DNA of 64,000 bases from Phreatobacter stygius (lineage in GTDB: Bacteria; Pseudomonadota; Alphaproteobacteria; Rhizobiales; Phreatobacteraceae): assembly GCF_005144885.1 (NCBI RefSeq), contig NZ_CP039690.1, positions 6,089,001 to 6,153,000 of the forward strand. Reading direction: 5' to 3'. Under the pieces are notes generated by a model that saw only the letters and a program-made list of their open reading frames with translations, was not told the origin of the DNA and did not search any database. The position numbers were made by a program, and so were the translations under genes. This document shows, one piece after another, positions 24,604-33,220 of the stretch. The stretch's first letter is position 1. Each line of letters starts with the position of its first letter.

Positions 24604-25962
24604 ATGCGGCGGGCATCGACCGCGCGCCAGGCAGTCGGCCGGGGAGCTCAGCTTCCCCGGCCTCGTGCTGCCAAGCATGACCGGTCCGAGCCCATTCTGG
24701 CGACGCCGTCGTCGCGGCCGCTGCCGTCGCCCTGTCTCGACGAGCCGCTGTTGCTCTTTGCACCCGTCCCGGACCTACCGGAAGCCCGGGCGCTCGTGAT
24801 GCCCCCGCTCACGGTCAGCCGTGACACCGTTGCGCGTGATGCCGCGCCGGCGGTGATGCTGGAAGGCCTCCAGGCCGATACCGGCGGCGCGCCGCCGGAG
24901 CCGCCGGCCGTCTCGGCCGGCGATCCCAACGCCATTCCAGCCGTCGCCGACAAGCTTCGCCGGCGCGTCTCGTTGTCGCTCGTCGCCTCGCTCTGCCTGC
25001 ATGCCGGAGCCCTGGCGATCGCGCTCTATCTCGGCCTGCAAGCGGCCGACGTGCCGGCGACCGGCGAAGACGGCGTCGCGGTCGAGATCGTCGCAGCCGA
25101 AGCCGGTGCCGCCTCGGCCCAGGACACCGCCAGCGGCACCGAGGCCACGCCAAGCGAGAGCGCCACGACCGAGACGCAACCGGTCGAGGCGCCGCCGACC
25201 GAGACGGCGGCCGAGCCGCCGCCGCCCCGGCCGGTCGAGACGACGGTCGAGCCGCCGCCGGAAGCGCCGCAGCCGGTGACCGAGCAGGCCGAAGCGCCAC
25301 CGCCGCCTGAAACGCCGCAACCGCAACAGGTGGCCGAGGCGCCGCCGCCGGTGGTCCAGCCCGATCCGGTGCCGGTCGCGACCACGACCGAAGTGGCGCC
25401 AGTTCAAGCATTGGTGACGCCGGCCCCGACGCCGCCGACACCGGTGACCCAGCCGGTCATTCGGCGCGAACCGCCGCCGGTGGTTCGGCGCGAGCAGCGG
25501 CCGGTCCGCGTCCAGGTGACACCGCCGCGCCGCGAGCCGGTGACCGAGCGGCGCCCGCCGCAGCCGGTCCAGGCCGCCGCCCGCCGGTCGGCGCCGGCAG
25601 GTGAGGGCACCGGCATGCGCAACAGCCAGGCCGCCGTCGGCAATGCCAGTTCGGGCGGTTCGCAGGCCAGCGCCGCGGCGGTGGCCAATTATCGCCAGCG
25701 CGTGCTCGCCCATCTCGCCCGCTTCAAGGTCTATCCGGACCAGGCCCGCGAGCGCGGCATTGTCGGCCGTGCGGTCATCGCCTTCACGCTGTCGCGCGGC
25801 GGCCAGTTGGCCGCGTCGTCGCTTGCCGGGTCGTCGGGCGCCGCCATTCTCGATCAGGCGACGGTTGCCATGTTGCGCCGCGCGGTGCCTTTCCCGGCCA
25901 TGCCGGAAGGCGGGCCGATGACGATGAGTTTCACCGCGGGAATCCGCTACGATCTCCGGTGA
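24604..25962 (+). CDS. tonB: Energy transducer TonB
   Basis: A 452-residue protein read from the ATG two bases after the receptor stop. A long N-terminal region (about 115 residues) precedes the single transmembrane helix (VSLSLVASLCLHAGALAIALYLGL, about 120-145). A Pro/Glu-rich periplasmic spacer covers about 160-320, and the C-terminal TonB domain about 360-452 includes VYPDQARERGIVGRAVIAFTL. The long cytoplasmic extension is unusual; ATG codons at 24799 and 24853 would give more ordinary proteins, so the start is uncertain. It passes proton-motive energy to the upstream receptor; ExbB/ExbD are not in this window. Confidence 0.88.
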   Translation: MRRASTARQAVGRGAQLPRPRAAKHDRSEPILATPSSRPLPSPCLDEPLLLFAPVPDLPEARALVMPPLTVSRDTVARDAAPAVMLEGLQADTGGAPPEPPAVSAGDPNAIPAVADKLRRRVSLSLVASLCLHAGALAIALYLGLQAADVPATGEDGVAVEIVAAEAGAASAQDTASGTEATPSESATTETQPVEAPPTETAAEPPPPRPVETTVEPPPEAPQPVTEQAEAPPPPETPQPQQVAEAPPPVVQPDPVPVATTTEVAPVQALVTPAPTPPTPVTQPVIRREPPPVVRREQRPVRVQVTPPRREPVTERRPPQPVQAAARRSAPAGEGTGMRNSQAAVGNASSGGSQASAAAVANYRQRVLAHLARFKVYPDQARERGIVGRAVIAFTLSRGGQLAASSLAGSSGAAILDQATVAMLRRAVPFPAMPEGGPMTMSFTAGIRYDLR

Positions 25963-26002
25963 GATCCACTATAAGATTGTCGAGAGCTTCAGGAGACAAA
26001 CC

Positions 26003-26344
26003 ATGTATATCGCGATGAATCGCTTCAAGGTGATCAAGGGTGAGGAGGCTGAATTCGAGCAGGTCTGGCGTTCGCGCCAGTCATACCTGAACGAGCTGCC
26101 CGGCTTTATCGAGTTTTCCCTGCTCAAGGGCCCCGAGCGCGACGATCACACGCTCTACGCCTCGCACACCGTGTGGGCGACCAAGGAGCAGTTCACCGGC
26201 TGGACCCAGTCCGAGCAGTTCCGCAAGTCCCACGCCCGCGCCGGCCAGGGCAAGCCGCTATCGATCGGCCATCCGGAATTCGAAGGCTTCGAGGCGGTGC
26301 TGATCGACGACAACCGTCCGATCGCCAGCGCGGCGGCCGAGTGA
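26003..26344 (+). CDS. IsdG/HmuQ-type haem-degrading monooxygenase
   Basis: A 113-residue ABM-fold protein starting MYIAMNRFKVIKGEE after an AGGAGA ribosome-binding site. The IsdG-type catalytic trio is present at the expected spacing: Asn6, Trp67 and His77. In Bradyrhizobium, HmuQ and HmuD of this type degrade haem to release iron, and their genes lie in hmu loci as here. It follows tonB by 40 bases and precedes hutX by 9 bases, so the end product of the uptake pathway is probably processed by it. Confidence 0.88.
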   Translation: MYIAMNRFKVIKGEEAEFEQVWRSRQSYLNELPGFIEFSLLKGPERDDHTLYASHTVWATKEQFTGWTQSEQFRKSHARAGQGKPLSIGHPEFEGFEAVLIDDNRPIASAAAE

Positions 26345-26353
26345 GGACCTGAC

Positions 26354-26875
26354 ATGACCGCCCAAGCATTGGCCTCATCCGACGATCGGCTGGCCGCAGC
26401 GCGTGCCGCGCTCGCCGCCAAGCCCGATGGCGTGATCGAGGCCGTGGCGCGCCAGCACGGCGTCGCCTCGCGCGACGTGCTGGCCATGTTGCCGGCCGCC
26501 GAAGCGGTGTTCGCGCCGGCCGAAGCCTTCGGCGACATCTGGCAGGACATGACCGGCTGGGGCGAGATCCTGTTCATCGTCAACACGCCTGACATCGTGC
26601 TCGAATGCCACGGCACCTTGCCGGCCGGCAGTGCCGGGCATGGCTGGTTCAACGTTCATGGCGACAGCCCGATCGGCGGCCACATCAAGGCCGACAACTG
26701 CCGCGAGATCGGCTTTGTCGACCGGGTGTTCCACGGCCGGCGTTCCTGCTCGATCCAGTTCTACAACGAGGCGGGCGAGGCCATGTTCAAGGTCTTCGTG
26801 CGGCGCGACGACAAGCGGGAACTGCTGCCCGAACAGACCGCCCGTTTCGAGCAGTTGCGGGCCCGCTACGCCTGA
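26354..26875 (+). CDS. hutX: Cytosolic haem carrier HutX/HuvX
   Basis: A 173-residue protein of the HutX/HugX family. The segments WGEILFIVNTPDIVLECHGTLP and GHGWFNVHGDSPIGGHI are characteristic, as is the C-terminal FYNEAGEAMFKVFVRRD. HutX proteins bind haem in the cytosol and deliver it to HutZ-type haem oxygenases; here the neighbouring IsdG-like enzyme is the probable partner. It is the last gene of the haem operon and is followed by a clear intrinsic terminator. Confidence 0.9.
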   Translation: MTAQALASSDDRLAAARAALAAKPDGVIEAVARQHGVASRDVLAMLPAAEAVFAPAEAFGDIWQDMTGWGEILFIVNTPDIVLECHGTLPAGSAGHGWFNVHGDSPIGGHIKADNCREIGFVDRVFHGRRSCSIQFYNEAGEAMFKVFVRRDDKRELLPEQTARFEQLRARYA

Positions 26876-26898
26876 GCGGCCGCGTTGGGATATCAATG

Positions 26899-26936
26899 AA
26901 ACCGCGTCCGTAGTCATGCGGGCGCGGTTTTCTTAT
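26899..26936 (+). terminator. Intrinsic terminator after hutX
   Basis: AAACCGCGTCCG (26899-26910) pairs with CGGGCGCGGTTT (about 26919-26930), with one G-U pair and an 8-base loop, followed by TCTT. Placed 24 bases after the hutX stop. Confidence 0.75.
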
Positions 26937-27016
26937 GCGTGCAGGTCTTGAGTTTACGCAGTCCGAGGCGTCGTCGGCACCGTGGAGGTCCAAATTTTGG
27001 GCTGGAACCACCACCT

Positions 27017-27260
27017 TCACCTCGCCCCGGCGGGGAGAGGTCGACCTTGCCTAGCATTGAGAGAACGCATCTCGCGTTCGCTCATTGCTACGGCGAAAGG
27101 TCGGGAGAGGCGGCGAGGCGCTCGTCGAAGAGGCATTATGCGAAAGGCGTAAAGCCTTGTTCGGAAAAATCTATTTCCCCTCTCCCGGCGCAATAGCATC
27201 GAGCGAACGCGAGATGCGTTCGCACTCGCTATGCGCGCCGACCTCTCCCCGCCGGGGCTA
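27017..27260. repeat. Large imperfect inverted repeat in a gene-free spacer
   Basis: The spacer 26937-27589 contains no convincing gene. CACCTCGCCCCGGCGGGGAG at 27017 is mirrored by CTCCCCGCCGGGG near 27242, and inside it a perfect 19-bp inverted repeat is formed by 27064-27082 and 27202-27220. A third GCCCCGCCGGGG occurs near 27489. The layout is that of a non-autonomous palindromic element; no protein is encoded. Confidence 0.7.
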
Positions 27261-27312
27261 CCGGATTCACACATCTCGACAATCCATGTCTTGGCGCGGT
27301 GTTTCTCGCTTC

Positions 27313-27398
27313 GTCATGGCCGTGCTTGTCACGGCCATCCACGTCCTCCGCGGTCAAGGCAATGCGTGGATGGCCGGCACAAGGCCGGCCATGACGAA
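27313..27398. repeat. Intergenic palindromic repeat, family B (copy 1)
   Basis: An 86-bp unit beginning GTCATGGCCGTGC and ending GGCCGGCCATGACGA, with a central GCGTGGATG, forms a long hairpin. A second copy lies at 35177-35262. Such GTCATGGCC...GGCCATGAC units are common between genes in Hyphomicrobiales. Confidence 0.75.
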
Positions 27399-27589
27399 AA
27401 AGGACGGCGCATGCGCTATCCGTGGTTCTCGTGCGAAGTCTTGAGAGGTGGCGAATTCAGGCCCCTTTGAGAGATGTGTGAATGTCGTAGCCCCGCCGGG
27501 GGGAGGTTTGGGTGGAGCTCTGACGTATCCCGTCGTGCCAGTCTCCTGATCGACAAGTGCAGGCCTTTTTTGCGAGATGGGTGAATGCC

Positions 27590-27913
27590 TCAGCTCGCAA
27601 AAAGCGGCTCGCCCATGACCGGCCGGAAGAACGAGCGCTCGTAGCGCAGGAAACAGCGGGTTTCCCTGTAATAGGCCATGGCTTTGGCGACGTCGGGATC
27701 AAGAGCGGCCGCCTGCCGGTATTTCTCATAGGCAGCGAAACTCTCGAAGCTGAAGATCCCCAAGGCGATGTCGCTCTCGCCCTCCGACGGCAGGAAATAG
27801 CCGTGATGGATGCCGCCGAAGCGGGGCAGCAGCTCCAGCCACATCCGGCAATAGGTCTCGAACTCCGTGAGCTTGTCCTGGTCGACGACGTAGCGGATAT
27901 GGCAGGTGATCAT
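27590..27913 (-). CDS. NIPSNAP family protein
   Basis: A 107-residue protein with the ferredoxin-like NIPSNAP pattern: MITCHIRYVVDQDKLTEFE, a central GGIHHGYFLPSEG and FESFAAYEKYRQ, ending with SFFRP. The family is widespread in bacteria and has no established biochemical activity. It lies alone after the repeat spacer, 66 bases downstream of the VOC protein gene on the same strand, and may share its transcript. Confidence 0.85.
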   Translation of the reverse strand: MITCHIRYVVDQDKLTEFETYCRMWLELLPRFGGIHHGYFLPSEGESDIALGIFSFESFAAYEKYRQAAALDPDVAKAMAYYRETRCFLRYERSFFRPVMGEPLFAS

Positions 27914-27979
27914 GGTGGACTCCGAGGCGGTGGCGGGCAGGGGCGTGGGTGGCGGCGATCGAAGGTCGCAAATGTCTCA

Positions 27980-28333
27980 TCAGGGCCCATCAAGCCCGAA
28001 AATCATACCGAAGGGGTCGACGAGCTGGCAGACCCGGCGTCCGGCGGCGACATCAAGCGGGCCTCGGTGATGGCTGCAGCCGGCATCGAGGAAACGCTGG
28101 CGCTCGGCTGCGAGATCATCGACCGCCCAATACGGCACGGTGCTGCCGCCATGGGGGTTTCTGGGGGAAGCCGGGTGGAAACCCAACTCCATGCCGTCGA
28201 GGTCGAGCCAGGCATAGAGGTTCGGGCCATCGACATCGCGCTGCACCTCGGTTTCGAAGCGGGCGGCCCACCAGGACGCGGATGCCTCGGGGTCGTCGAT
28301 GAAGACCATGACGGTGCGGATCGCGCGAAGCAC
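27980..28333 (-). CDS. VOC family (glyoxalase/dioxygenase fold) protein
   Basis: A 117-residue protein with the paired beta-alpha-beta-beta-beta units of the VOC fold: RTVMVFIDDPEASASWWAARF at the start and VCQLVDPFGMIFGLDGP at the end. The GTG at 28333 is chosen because AGGGAGAA lies eight bases upstream and the fold begins at once; the longer frame from 28459 adds low-quality sequence. Metal ligands of VOC enzymes cannot be assigned with certainty. Function unknown. Confidence 0.8.
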   Translation of the reverse strand: MLRAIRTVMVFIDDPEASASWWAARFETEVQRDVDGPNLYAWLDLDGMELGFHPASPRNPHGGSTVPYWAVDDLAAERQRFLDAGCSHHRGPLDVAAGRRVCQLVDPFGMIFGLDGP

Positions 28334-28669
28334 AGTGGGTTCTCCCTGAGTTGAGGCGCGCTGCCGCGGCGGCCGCTTCGGCCGATCGGCCCGCCGCCGC
28401 AGACCTTTTCGACGCGTCGGGAGGCCAAGTCCAGCGGCAAAGCCGTGATCGACCGGCAAGCCGCATGTGCTGGTGCTTGCGCTTGGCCCCCTTTACCGCC
28501 TTTCATGGGAACCGAGGTCCCGGACAATAACGGGCGGAGCCACACCATGGCCTCGACCCGGGACCCGAGGGAACGCGACGTCTAGACCGCCGAAGCGATG
28601 CCTCACCCCTCCGCGCCGGGCGCGGTCCGGGGGCGTCGTCTCCGGCCGGCCGGTTCAGGGGAGGGACGC
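28334..28669. other. Gene-poor stretch, 336 bp
   Basis: It contains the ribosome-binding site of the VOC gene at one end and GGGGAGGG before the GMC oxidoreductase at the other. A 12-codon open frame (ATG at 28547, stop before 28590) follows a GGAG; nothing supports it as a gene. No repeat copy and no clear operator were recognised. Confidence 0.5.
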
Positions 28670-30283
28670 ATGTCGGACGAAGGCCTCGCTAATGGCGGTC
28701 TTGCGGATTTTGTCGTGGTTGGCGGCGGCTCGTCCGGGTCGGTGCTGGCCGGCCGGCTGACCGAAGATCCCGCGACCAAGGTGGTCCTGCTCGAAGCCGG
28801 CAGCGGCGGCGGCGCCAGCCCGGTCGTCACGACGCCGGCGGGCGTGATCGCCATGCTGCCGACCCGCATCAACAACTGGGGTTTTGCGACCGTGCCGCAG
28901 AAGGGGCTCGGCGGCCGCATTGGCTACCAGCCGCGCGGTCGCGGGCTCGGCGGCTCCTCGGCGATCAATGCCATGGTCTATATCCGCGGCAACAGGTGGG
29001 ACTATGACCATTGGGCTGATCTCGGCAATACCGGCTGGTCTTATGCCGACGTGCTGCCCTATTTCATCAAGTCCGAGGCCAATGAGCGGCTCGACGGCAC
29101 GCTGCACGGCCGCGACGGCCCGCTCGCCGTTTCCGACCTGCGCACCGACAATCCGTTCCCGCAGATCTTCCTCGAGGCCTGCCGGCACCTGCAGCACCGG
29201 ATCACCGACGACTTCAATGGCGAGGATCAGGAAGGCGTCGGTTTCTATCAGGTGACGCAGAAGAACGGTGAACGCTGGAGCGCCGCGCGCGGTTACCTGC
29301 TGCCGCATATCGGCAAGCGCCCGAATCTCGATGTCCGTCGCCGCGCCCGCACCACCCGCATCCTGTTCGAAGGCAAACGCGCCGTCGGTGTCGAATACCG
29401 CGTCGGCAACGAGACGCGCATCGTCCGCGCCCGCCGCGAGGTGATCGTTTCGGCCGGCGCCTTCCAGTCGCCGCAACTGCTTCTGCTGTCAGGCATTGGC
29501 GAGGCCGCCGCGCTTGGCCGTTTCGGCATTCCCGTCGTCGCCGAGGTGCCCGGTGTCGGGCGGAACCTGCAGGACCATCCGGATTTCATCTTCGCCTACA
29601 AGTCGAAAAACCAGGACCTGCTCGGCCTGTCGGCGGTCGGCTCGGTCAGGCTCACCAAGGAGATCTTCCGTTACCGGCGCGAGCGGCGCGGCCTGCTCAC
29701 CTCCAATTTCGCCGAAGCCGGCGGCTTCCTGAAGACCCGGCCGGATCTCCCGGCGCCCGATATCCAGCTGCATTTTGTCGTTGGGGTGGTCGACGACCAC
29801 GCCCGCAAGCAGCATCTCGGCCACGGCTTTTCCTGCCATGTCTGCCTGCTCAGGCCCAAAAGCGTCGGGCATGTCGGGCTCACCAGTCCCGATCCCCTGG
29901 CCGCACCGCTGATCGATCCGGCTTTCCTCGATCATCCCGACGATGTCGCGGCCATGGTCGAGGGTTTCAAGGTTACCCGCCGGATCATGGACGCGCCGCC
30001 TCTGGCGGCCCAGGCGACCAGGAACATGTTCACCGCTGATATCGAGACCGACGAGCAGATCGCCGATGCCCTGCGCCGGCGCGTCGATACGGTCTATCAC
30101 CCGGTCGGCACCTGCAAGATGGGGGTCGACGCCATGGCGGTGGTCGATCCGACGCTCAGGGTGCGTGGCGTCGAGGCGCTGCGTGTCGTCGATGCCTCGA
30201 TCATGCCGACGCTGATCGGCGGCAATACCAATGCGCCGTCGGTGATGATCGGCGAAAAGGCCGCTGACCTGATCCGAGCCTGA
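28670..30283 (+). CDS. GMC family FAD-dependent alcohol dehydrogenase (choline dehydrogenase-like)
   Basis: A 537-residue flavoprotein. The FAD-binding motif VVVGGGSSGSVLAGRL starts near residue 15 and the GMC signature GGSSAINAMVYIRGN is near 92. The active-site pair is His477 (VYHPVGTC) and Asn521 (GGNTNAPS). The start ATG follows GGGGAGGGACGC; an upstream frame from 28598 is rejected. Enzymes of this branch oxidise primary alcohols to aldehydes, passing electrons to a quinone or other acceptor. The next gene encodes an alkyl sulfatase that would release fatty alcohols, so a two-step alkyl sulfate pathway is plausible (inference). Confidence 0.92.
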   Translation: MSDEGLANGGLADFVVVGGGSSGSVLAGRLTEDPATKVVLLEAGSGGGASPVVTTPAGVIAMLPTRINNWGFATVPQKGLGGRIGYQPRGRGLGGSSAINAMVYIRGNRWDYDHWADLGNTGWSYADVLPYFIKSEANERLDGTLHGRDGPLAVSDLRTDNPFPQIFLEACRHLQHRITDDFNGEDQEGVGFYQVTQKNGERWSAARGYLLPHIGKRPNLDVRRRARTTRILFEGKRAVGVEYRVGNETRIVRARREVIVSAGAFQSPQLLLLSGIGEAAALGRFGIPVVAEVPGVGRNLQDHPDFIFAYKSKNQDLLGLSAVGSVRLTKEIFRYRRERRGLLTSNFAEAGGFLKTRPDLPAPDIQLHFVVGVVDDHARKQHLGHGFSCHVCLLRPKSVGHVGLTSPDPLAAPLIDPAFLDHPDDVAAMVEGFKVTRRIMDAPPLAAQATRNMFTADIETDEQIADALRRRVDTVYHPVGTCKMGVDAMAVVDPTLRVRGVEALRVVDASIMPTLIGGNTNAPSVMIGEKAADLIRA

Positions 30284-30310
30284 ATACCGGGAAAAATGGG
30301 GGAGAGAACC

Positions 30311-32341
30311 ATGGCTCAAGGACGATCGAGCAGCCTCGCCGCCGCACTGATCCTGGGCCTTTCGGCCCTGGGCATGGGCATGGGCATGGGCCTGGCCCAG
30401 CAGCCGGCAGCACCTCCGGCCGTCGCCCTGCAGCGCGATGCCGAACCGGCGACACGGGCCGCCAACGAAGCGGTTCTCAGGGCGCTCAACTTTGCCGACC
30501 GGGCCGATTTCGACAGCGCCCGGCGCGGCTTCATCGCGGCCATCCCTGACGGCACGATCGCCGGCCCGGCGGGTGCGGGCGGTCTCACCGCCTGGTCGAT
30601 GAAACCTTATGACTTCTTGAACGGCGAGGCGCCGGCCACCGTCAATCCGAGCCTCTGGCGCCAGGCCCAGCTCAACAATATCCACGGCCTCTTCAAGGCC
30701 GCCGACCGGGTCTATCAATTGCGCGGCTACGACATCTCGAACATGACCGTGGTCGAGGGCGACACCGGCCTGATCGTCATCGACCCGCTGCTGGCGACCG
30801 AGACCGCCAAGGCCGCGCTCGACCTCTATTTCGCCCATCGGCCGCGCCGCCCGGTGGTCGCCGTCGTCTATACCCACAGCCATGCCGACCATTTCGCCGG
30901 GGTGAAGGGCATCGTCACCGACGAGGAGGTCAGGGCAGGGCGGGTCAAGGTCATCGCGCCCGACAAGTTCATGGACCATGCGGTTGCCGAGAATCTGATC
31001 GCCGGCAATGCCATGAGCCGGCGCGCCTGGTACCAGTTCGGCTCGATGATCCCGCCGGGGCCACGCGGCCAGGTCGATACCGGCCTTGGCCGGACGGTGG
31101 CGCGCGGCTCGTTCACGCTGATCGCGCCGACGGATGAGATCAAGCAGGACTACGAGACGCGCACCATCGACGGCGTCGAGATCGAATTCCACCTGACGCC
31201 GGGCACCGAGGCGCCGGCCGAGATGACGCTCTATTTCCCCCAGTTCCGCGTGCTGAACATGGCCGAACTGACCTCCGGCACCATGCACAATCTCTACACG
31301 ATCCGCGGCGCCGAAGTGCGCGATGCCCGCGCCTGGTCGCGCTATATCGCCGACGCGCTCGAGCGCTACGGCGACAGGACCGATGTCCTGATCGCCCAGC
31401 ACAATTGGCCGGTCTGGGGCGCGGAGCGTGCCGCTGTGTTCCTCAAGAAGCAGCGCGACATCTACAAGTTCATCCACGACCAGAGCGTCCGGCTGCTCAA
31501 TCATGGGCTTACCCCGGCCGAGATCGCCGAGACGTTGCGCATGCCCCAGAGCCTCGCCAGCGAATGGTCGGTGCGCGGCTATTACGGCACGCTCAGCCAC
31601 AATGCCAAGGCGATCTACCAGCGTTATCTCGGCTGGTACGACGCCAATCCCGCCAATCTGCAGCCTTTGCCGCCGGTGGAATCGGCCAAGAAGACCATCG
31701 ACTATATGGGCGGCGCAGCCGCCGTGATCGCGCGGGCCCGCGACGATTTCAAGGCCGGCCAATATCGCTGGGTCGCCAGCGTCATGAACCAGGTGGTCTT
31801 TGCCGAACCGGGCAATCGCGAGGCGCGCGAGCTCGGCGCGGCGGCGCTCGAACAGCTCGGCTACCAGGCCGAGGCCGGCACCTGGCGCAACGCCTATCTG
31901 ATGGGCGCGATGGAGCTTCGCTCCGGCATCATGCGCCGCGCCGGCGGCTCGACGGTGACCGCCGAGATGCTCGGCGCCATCCCGCTCGACCTCCTGTTCG
32001 ACTATATCGCCGTGCGTCTCAATGCCGAGAAGGCCGAGGCCAAACGCATCGTCATCAACTGGACCTTTTCCGATACCGGCCAGACCTTCGTGCTGAACCT
32101 GGAGAATTCGACCCTGACCAACCGGCCGGGGCGGCTGGCGCCCGACGCCGATTGCGCGTTCACCCTGACGCGGGCGAGTTTCGACGCCATCCTGCTCCGG
32201 CAGAAGACCTTTCCGGCGGCGATCGCGGCCGGCGAGGTGACGTTCTCGGGCAATCCGATGAAATTCGGCGAGCTCGCCGCCATGCTCGACGAGTTCTCGC
32301 CGTTCTTTCCCATCGTCGAACCGCGCGCGGCGACGCCATGA
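30311..32341 (+). CDS. Secondary/primary alkyl sulfatase, metallo-beta-lactamase type (SdsA1-like)
   Basis: A 676-residue exported protein. The signal region contains a curious GMGMGMG run encoded by three ATGGGC hexamers and ends near LAQQPAA. The metallo-beta-lactamase zinc motif is H189-S-H191-A-D193-H194 (THSHADHFAG). The helical dimerisation domain (about 400-530) contains YYGTLSHNAKAIYQRYLGWYDANP, and the C-terminal SCP2-like domain begins near 550 (LDLLFDYIAVRLNAEKA). This domain order is that of SDS hydrolases such as Pseudomonas SdsA1, which split alkyl sulfates to alcohol and sulfate in the periplasm. The ATG at 30311 is preferred for its GGGGGAGAGAACC site over 30296. Confidence 0.92.
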   Translation: MAQGRSSSLAAALILGLSALGMGMGMGLAQQPAAPPAVALQRDAEPATRAANEAVLRALNFADRADFDSARRGFIAAIPDGTIAGPAGAGGLTAWSMKPYDFLNGEAPATVNPSLWRQAQLNNIHGLFKAADRVYQLRGYDISNMTVVEGDTGLIVIDPLLATETAKAALDLYFAHRPRRPVVAVVYTHSHADHFAGVKGIVTDEEVRAGRVKVIAPDKFMDHAVAENLIAGNAMSRRAWYQFGSMIPPGPRGQVDTGLGRTVARGSFTLIAPTDEIKQDYETRTIDGVEIEFHLTPGTEAPAEMTLYFPQFRVLNMAELTSGTMHNLYTIRGAEVRDARAWSRYIADALERYGDRTDVLIAQHNWPVWGAERAAVFLKKQRDIYKFIHDQSVRLLNHGLTPAEIAETLRMPQSLASEWSVRGYYGTLSHNAKAIYQRYLGWYDANPANLQPLPPVESAKKTIDYMGGAAAVIARARDDFKAGQYRWVASVMNQVVFAEPGNREARELGAAALEQLGYQAEAGTWRNAYLMGAMELRSGIMRRAGGSTVTAEMLGAIPLDLLFDYIAVRLNAEKAEAKRIVINWTFSDTGQTFVLNLENSTLTNRPGRLAPDADCAFTLTRASFDAILLRQKTFPAAIAAGEVTFSGNPMKFGELAAMLDEFSPFFPIVEPRAATP

Positions 32342-32973
32342 TCCCGCGCCGCCGCCTCGCCGCCGCGCTTGTCACCAGCCTGATTCTGGCGACCGGTGCC
32401 GCGCCGGCCTACCCCTGCGGTTTCGACGGTGTGTTCGACGGCAATTTCGGGGTCTCGCATCCCCTCGCCATGGCGGTTGCGGTCGCCACGCGGCAGGCCG
32501 TGCTCGACGAGGTTCTGCCGGCGAGCGCCACTGGGCCGCTCGTCGGGGGTTCGGCCGGCCTCTGGCCGACCACCGCCCGCATCCATGCACTGGCCCGTAG
32601 CCTGAGCCTGACCGGGCCGGGCGATCAGCAGGGGTTCGCCCTGCACCTTGCCGATTCCGGTCTATGGGCCCGGCTGACACCGTCGCCGGCGGGCCTTGTG
32701 GTCGAGATCCATATCGACGGCCCGCGCCCGGGCGAAGCGGTCCTGGTCACCCATGGGGCCGTGCTGGAGCGGCTGGTCGACGGCCGAATGACGGCGCGCG
32801 CGGCGCTCGATCATGGGCTGCTCGTCCTCGACGCCAGCCGCGGCGCTGTCGATGCGATCGGGCTCCAGCTTGCCCGGTTCGACGAAAAAGCCGCCGCGCC
32901 CGGAGCCGCGACGGCCGATTTGCGTCAGAGATTGCCGTGGCGAGGCGCTGCCGGTCGACCGACAACGCCTTGA
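32338..32973 (+). CDS. Small secreted protein of unknown function
   Basis: A 211-residue protein coupled to the alkyl sulfatase gene by an ATGA overlap. The first 25 residues are a signal peptide (RRRLAAALVTSLILATGAAPA) followed at once by YPCGFDGVFDGNFGVSHP. One cysteine in the mature part could hold a lipid or partner, but no lipobox is seen. No known domain was recognised. Co-translation suggests a periplasmic accessory for sulfatase action. Confidence 0.75.
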   Translation: MIPRRRLAAALVTSLILATGAAPAYPCGFDGVFDGNFGVSHPLAMAVAVATRQAVLDEVLPASATGPLVGGSAGLWPTTARIHALARSLSLTGPGDQQGFALHLADSGLWARLTPSPAGLVVEIHIDGPRPGEAVLVTHGAVLERLVDGRMTARAALDHGLLVLDASRGAVDAIGLQLARFDEKAAAPGAATADLRQRLPWRGAAGRPTTP

Positions 32974-33011
32974 GCCATCAGCTGTTCAGGCTGCGTCGGC
33001 ACGCGCATGAA

Positions 33012-33175
33012 CCCTCGCCCACGTCTTCGTGGGAGAGGGTGGCCGCGGAGCGGCCGGGTGAGGGTGGTTGCGTCGATGCGCGACGTGCATTTTATGTCGA
33101 ATCGATGGGCCGGCCCTCTTCAGGCCCTCACCCGGCCGCTGACGCGGCCACCCTCTCCCGCAAGCGGGCGAGGGG
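33012..33175. repeat. Palindromic intergenic repeat, intact copy with unoccupied IS110 target
   Basis: The left arm, CCCTCGCCCACG to GGTGAGGG (33012-33065), and the opposite arm (33126-33174) flank a 60-bp centre. The right arm contains CCACCCTCTCCCGC at 33148-33161, the exact site into which the IS110 element inserted in the copy at 8650-9989, with its CT core at 33153-33154 intact. This gives the reference for calling the element boundaries. Confidence 0.9.
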
Positions 33176-33220
33176 TCGCGCGTCCGGCGCGGCGCTATCC
33201 GCCGCGCCGGAGCTATCCGA

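Noticed and set aside
28547-28585. Twelve-codon open frame before the GMC oxidoreductase gene
   Set aside because: Too short, no conservation evidence and only a weak GGAG; it could be a chance frame.
29489-31762. 757-residue open frame on the minus strand opposite the GMC and sulfatase genes
   Set aside because: Low-complexity shadow sequence without motifs; the plus strand carries catalytic motifs throughout.
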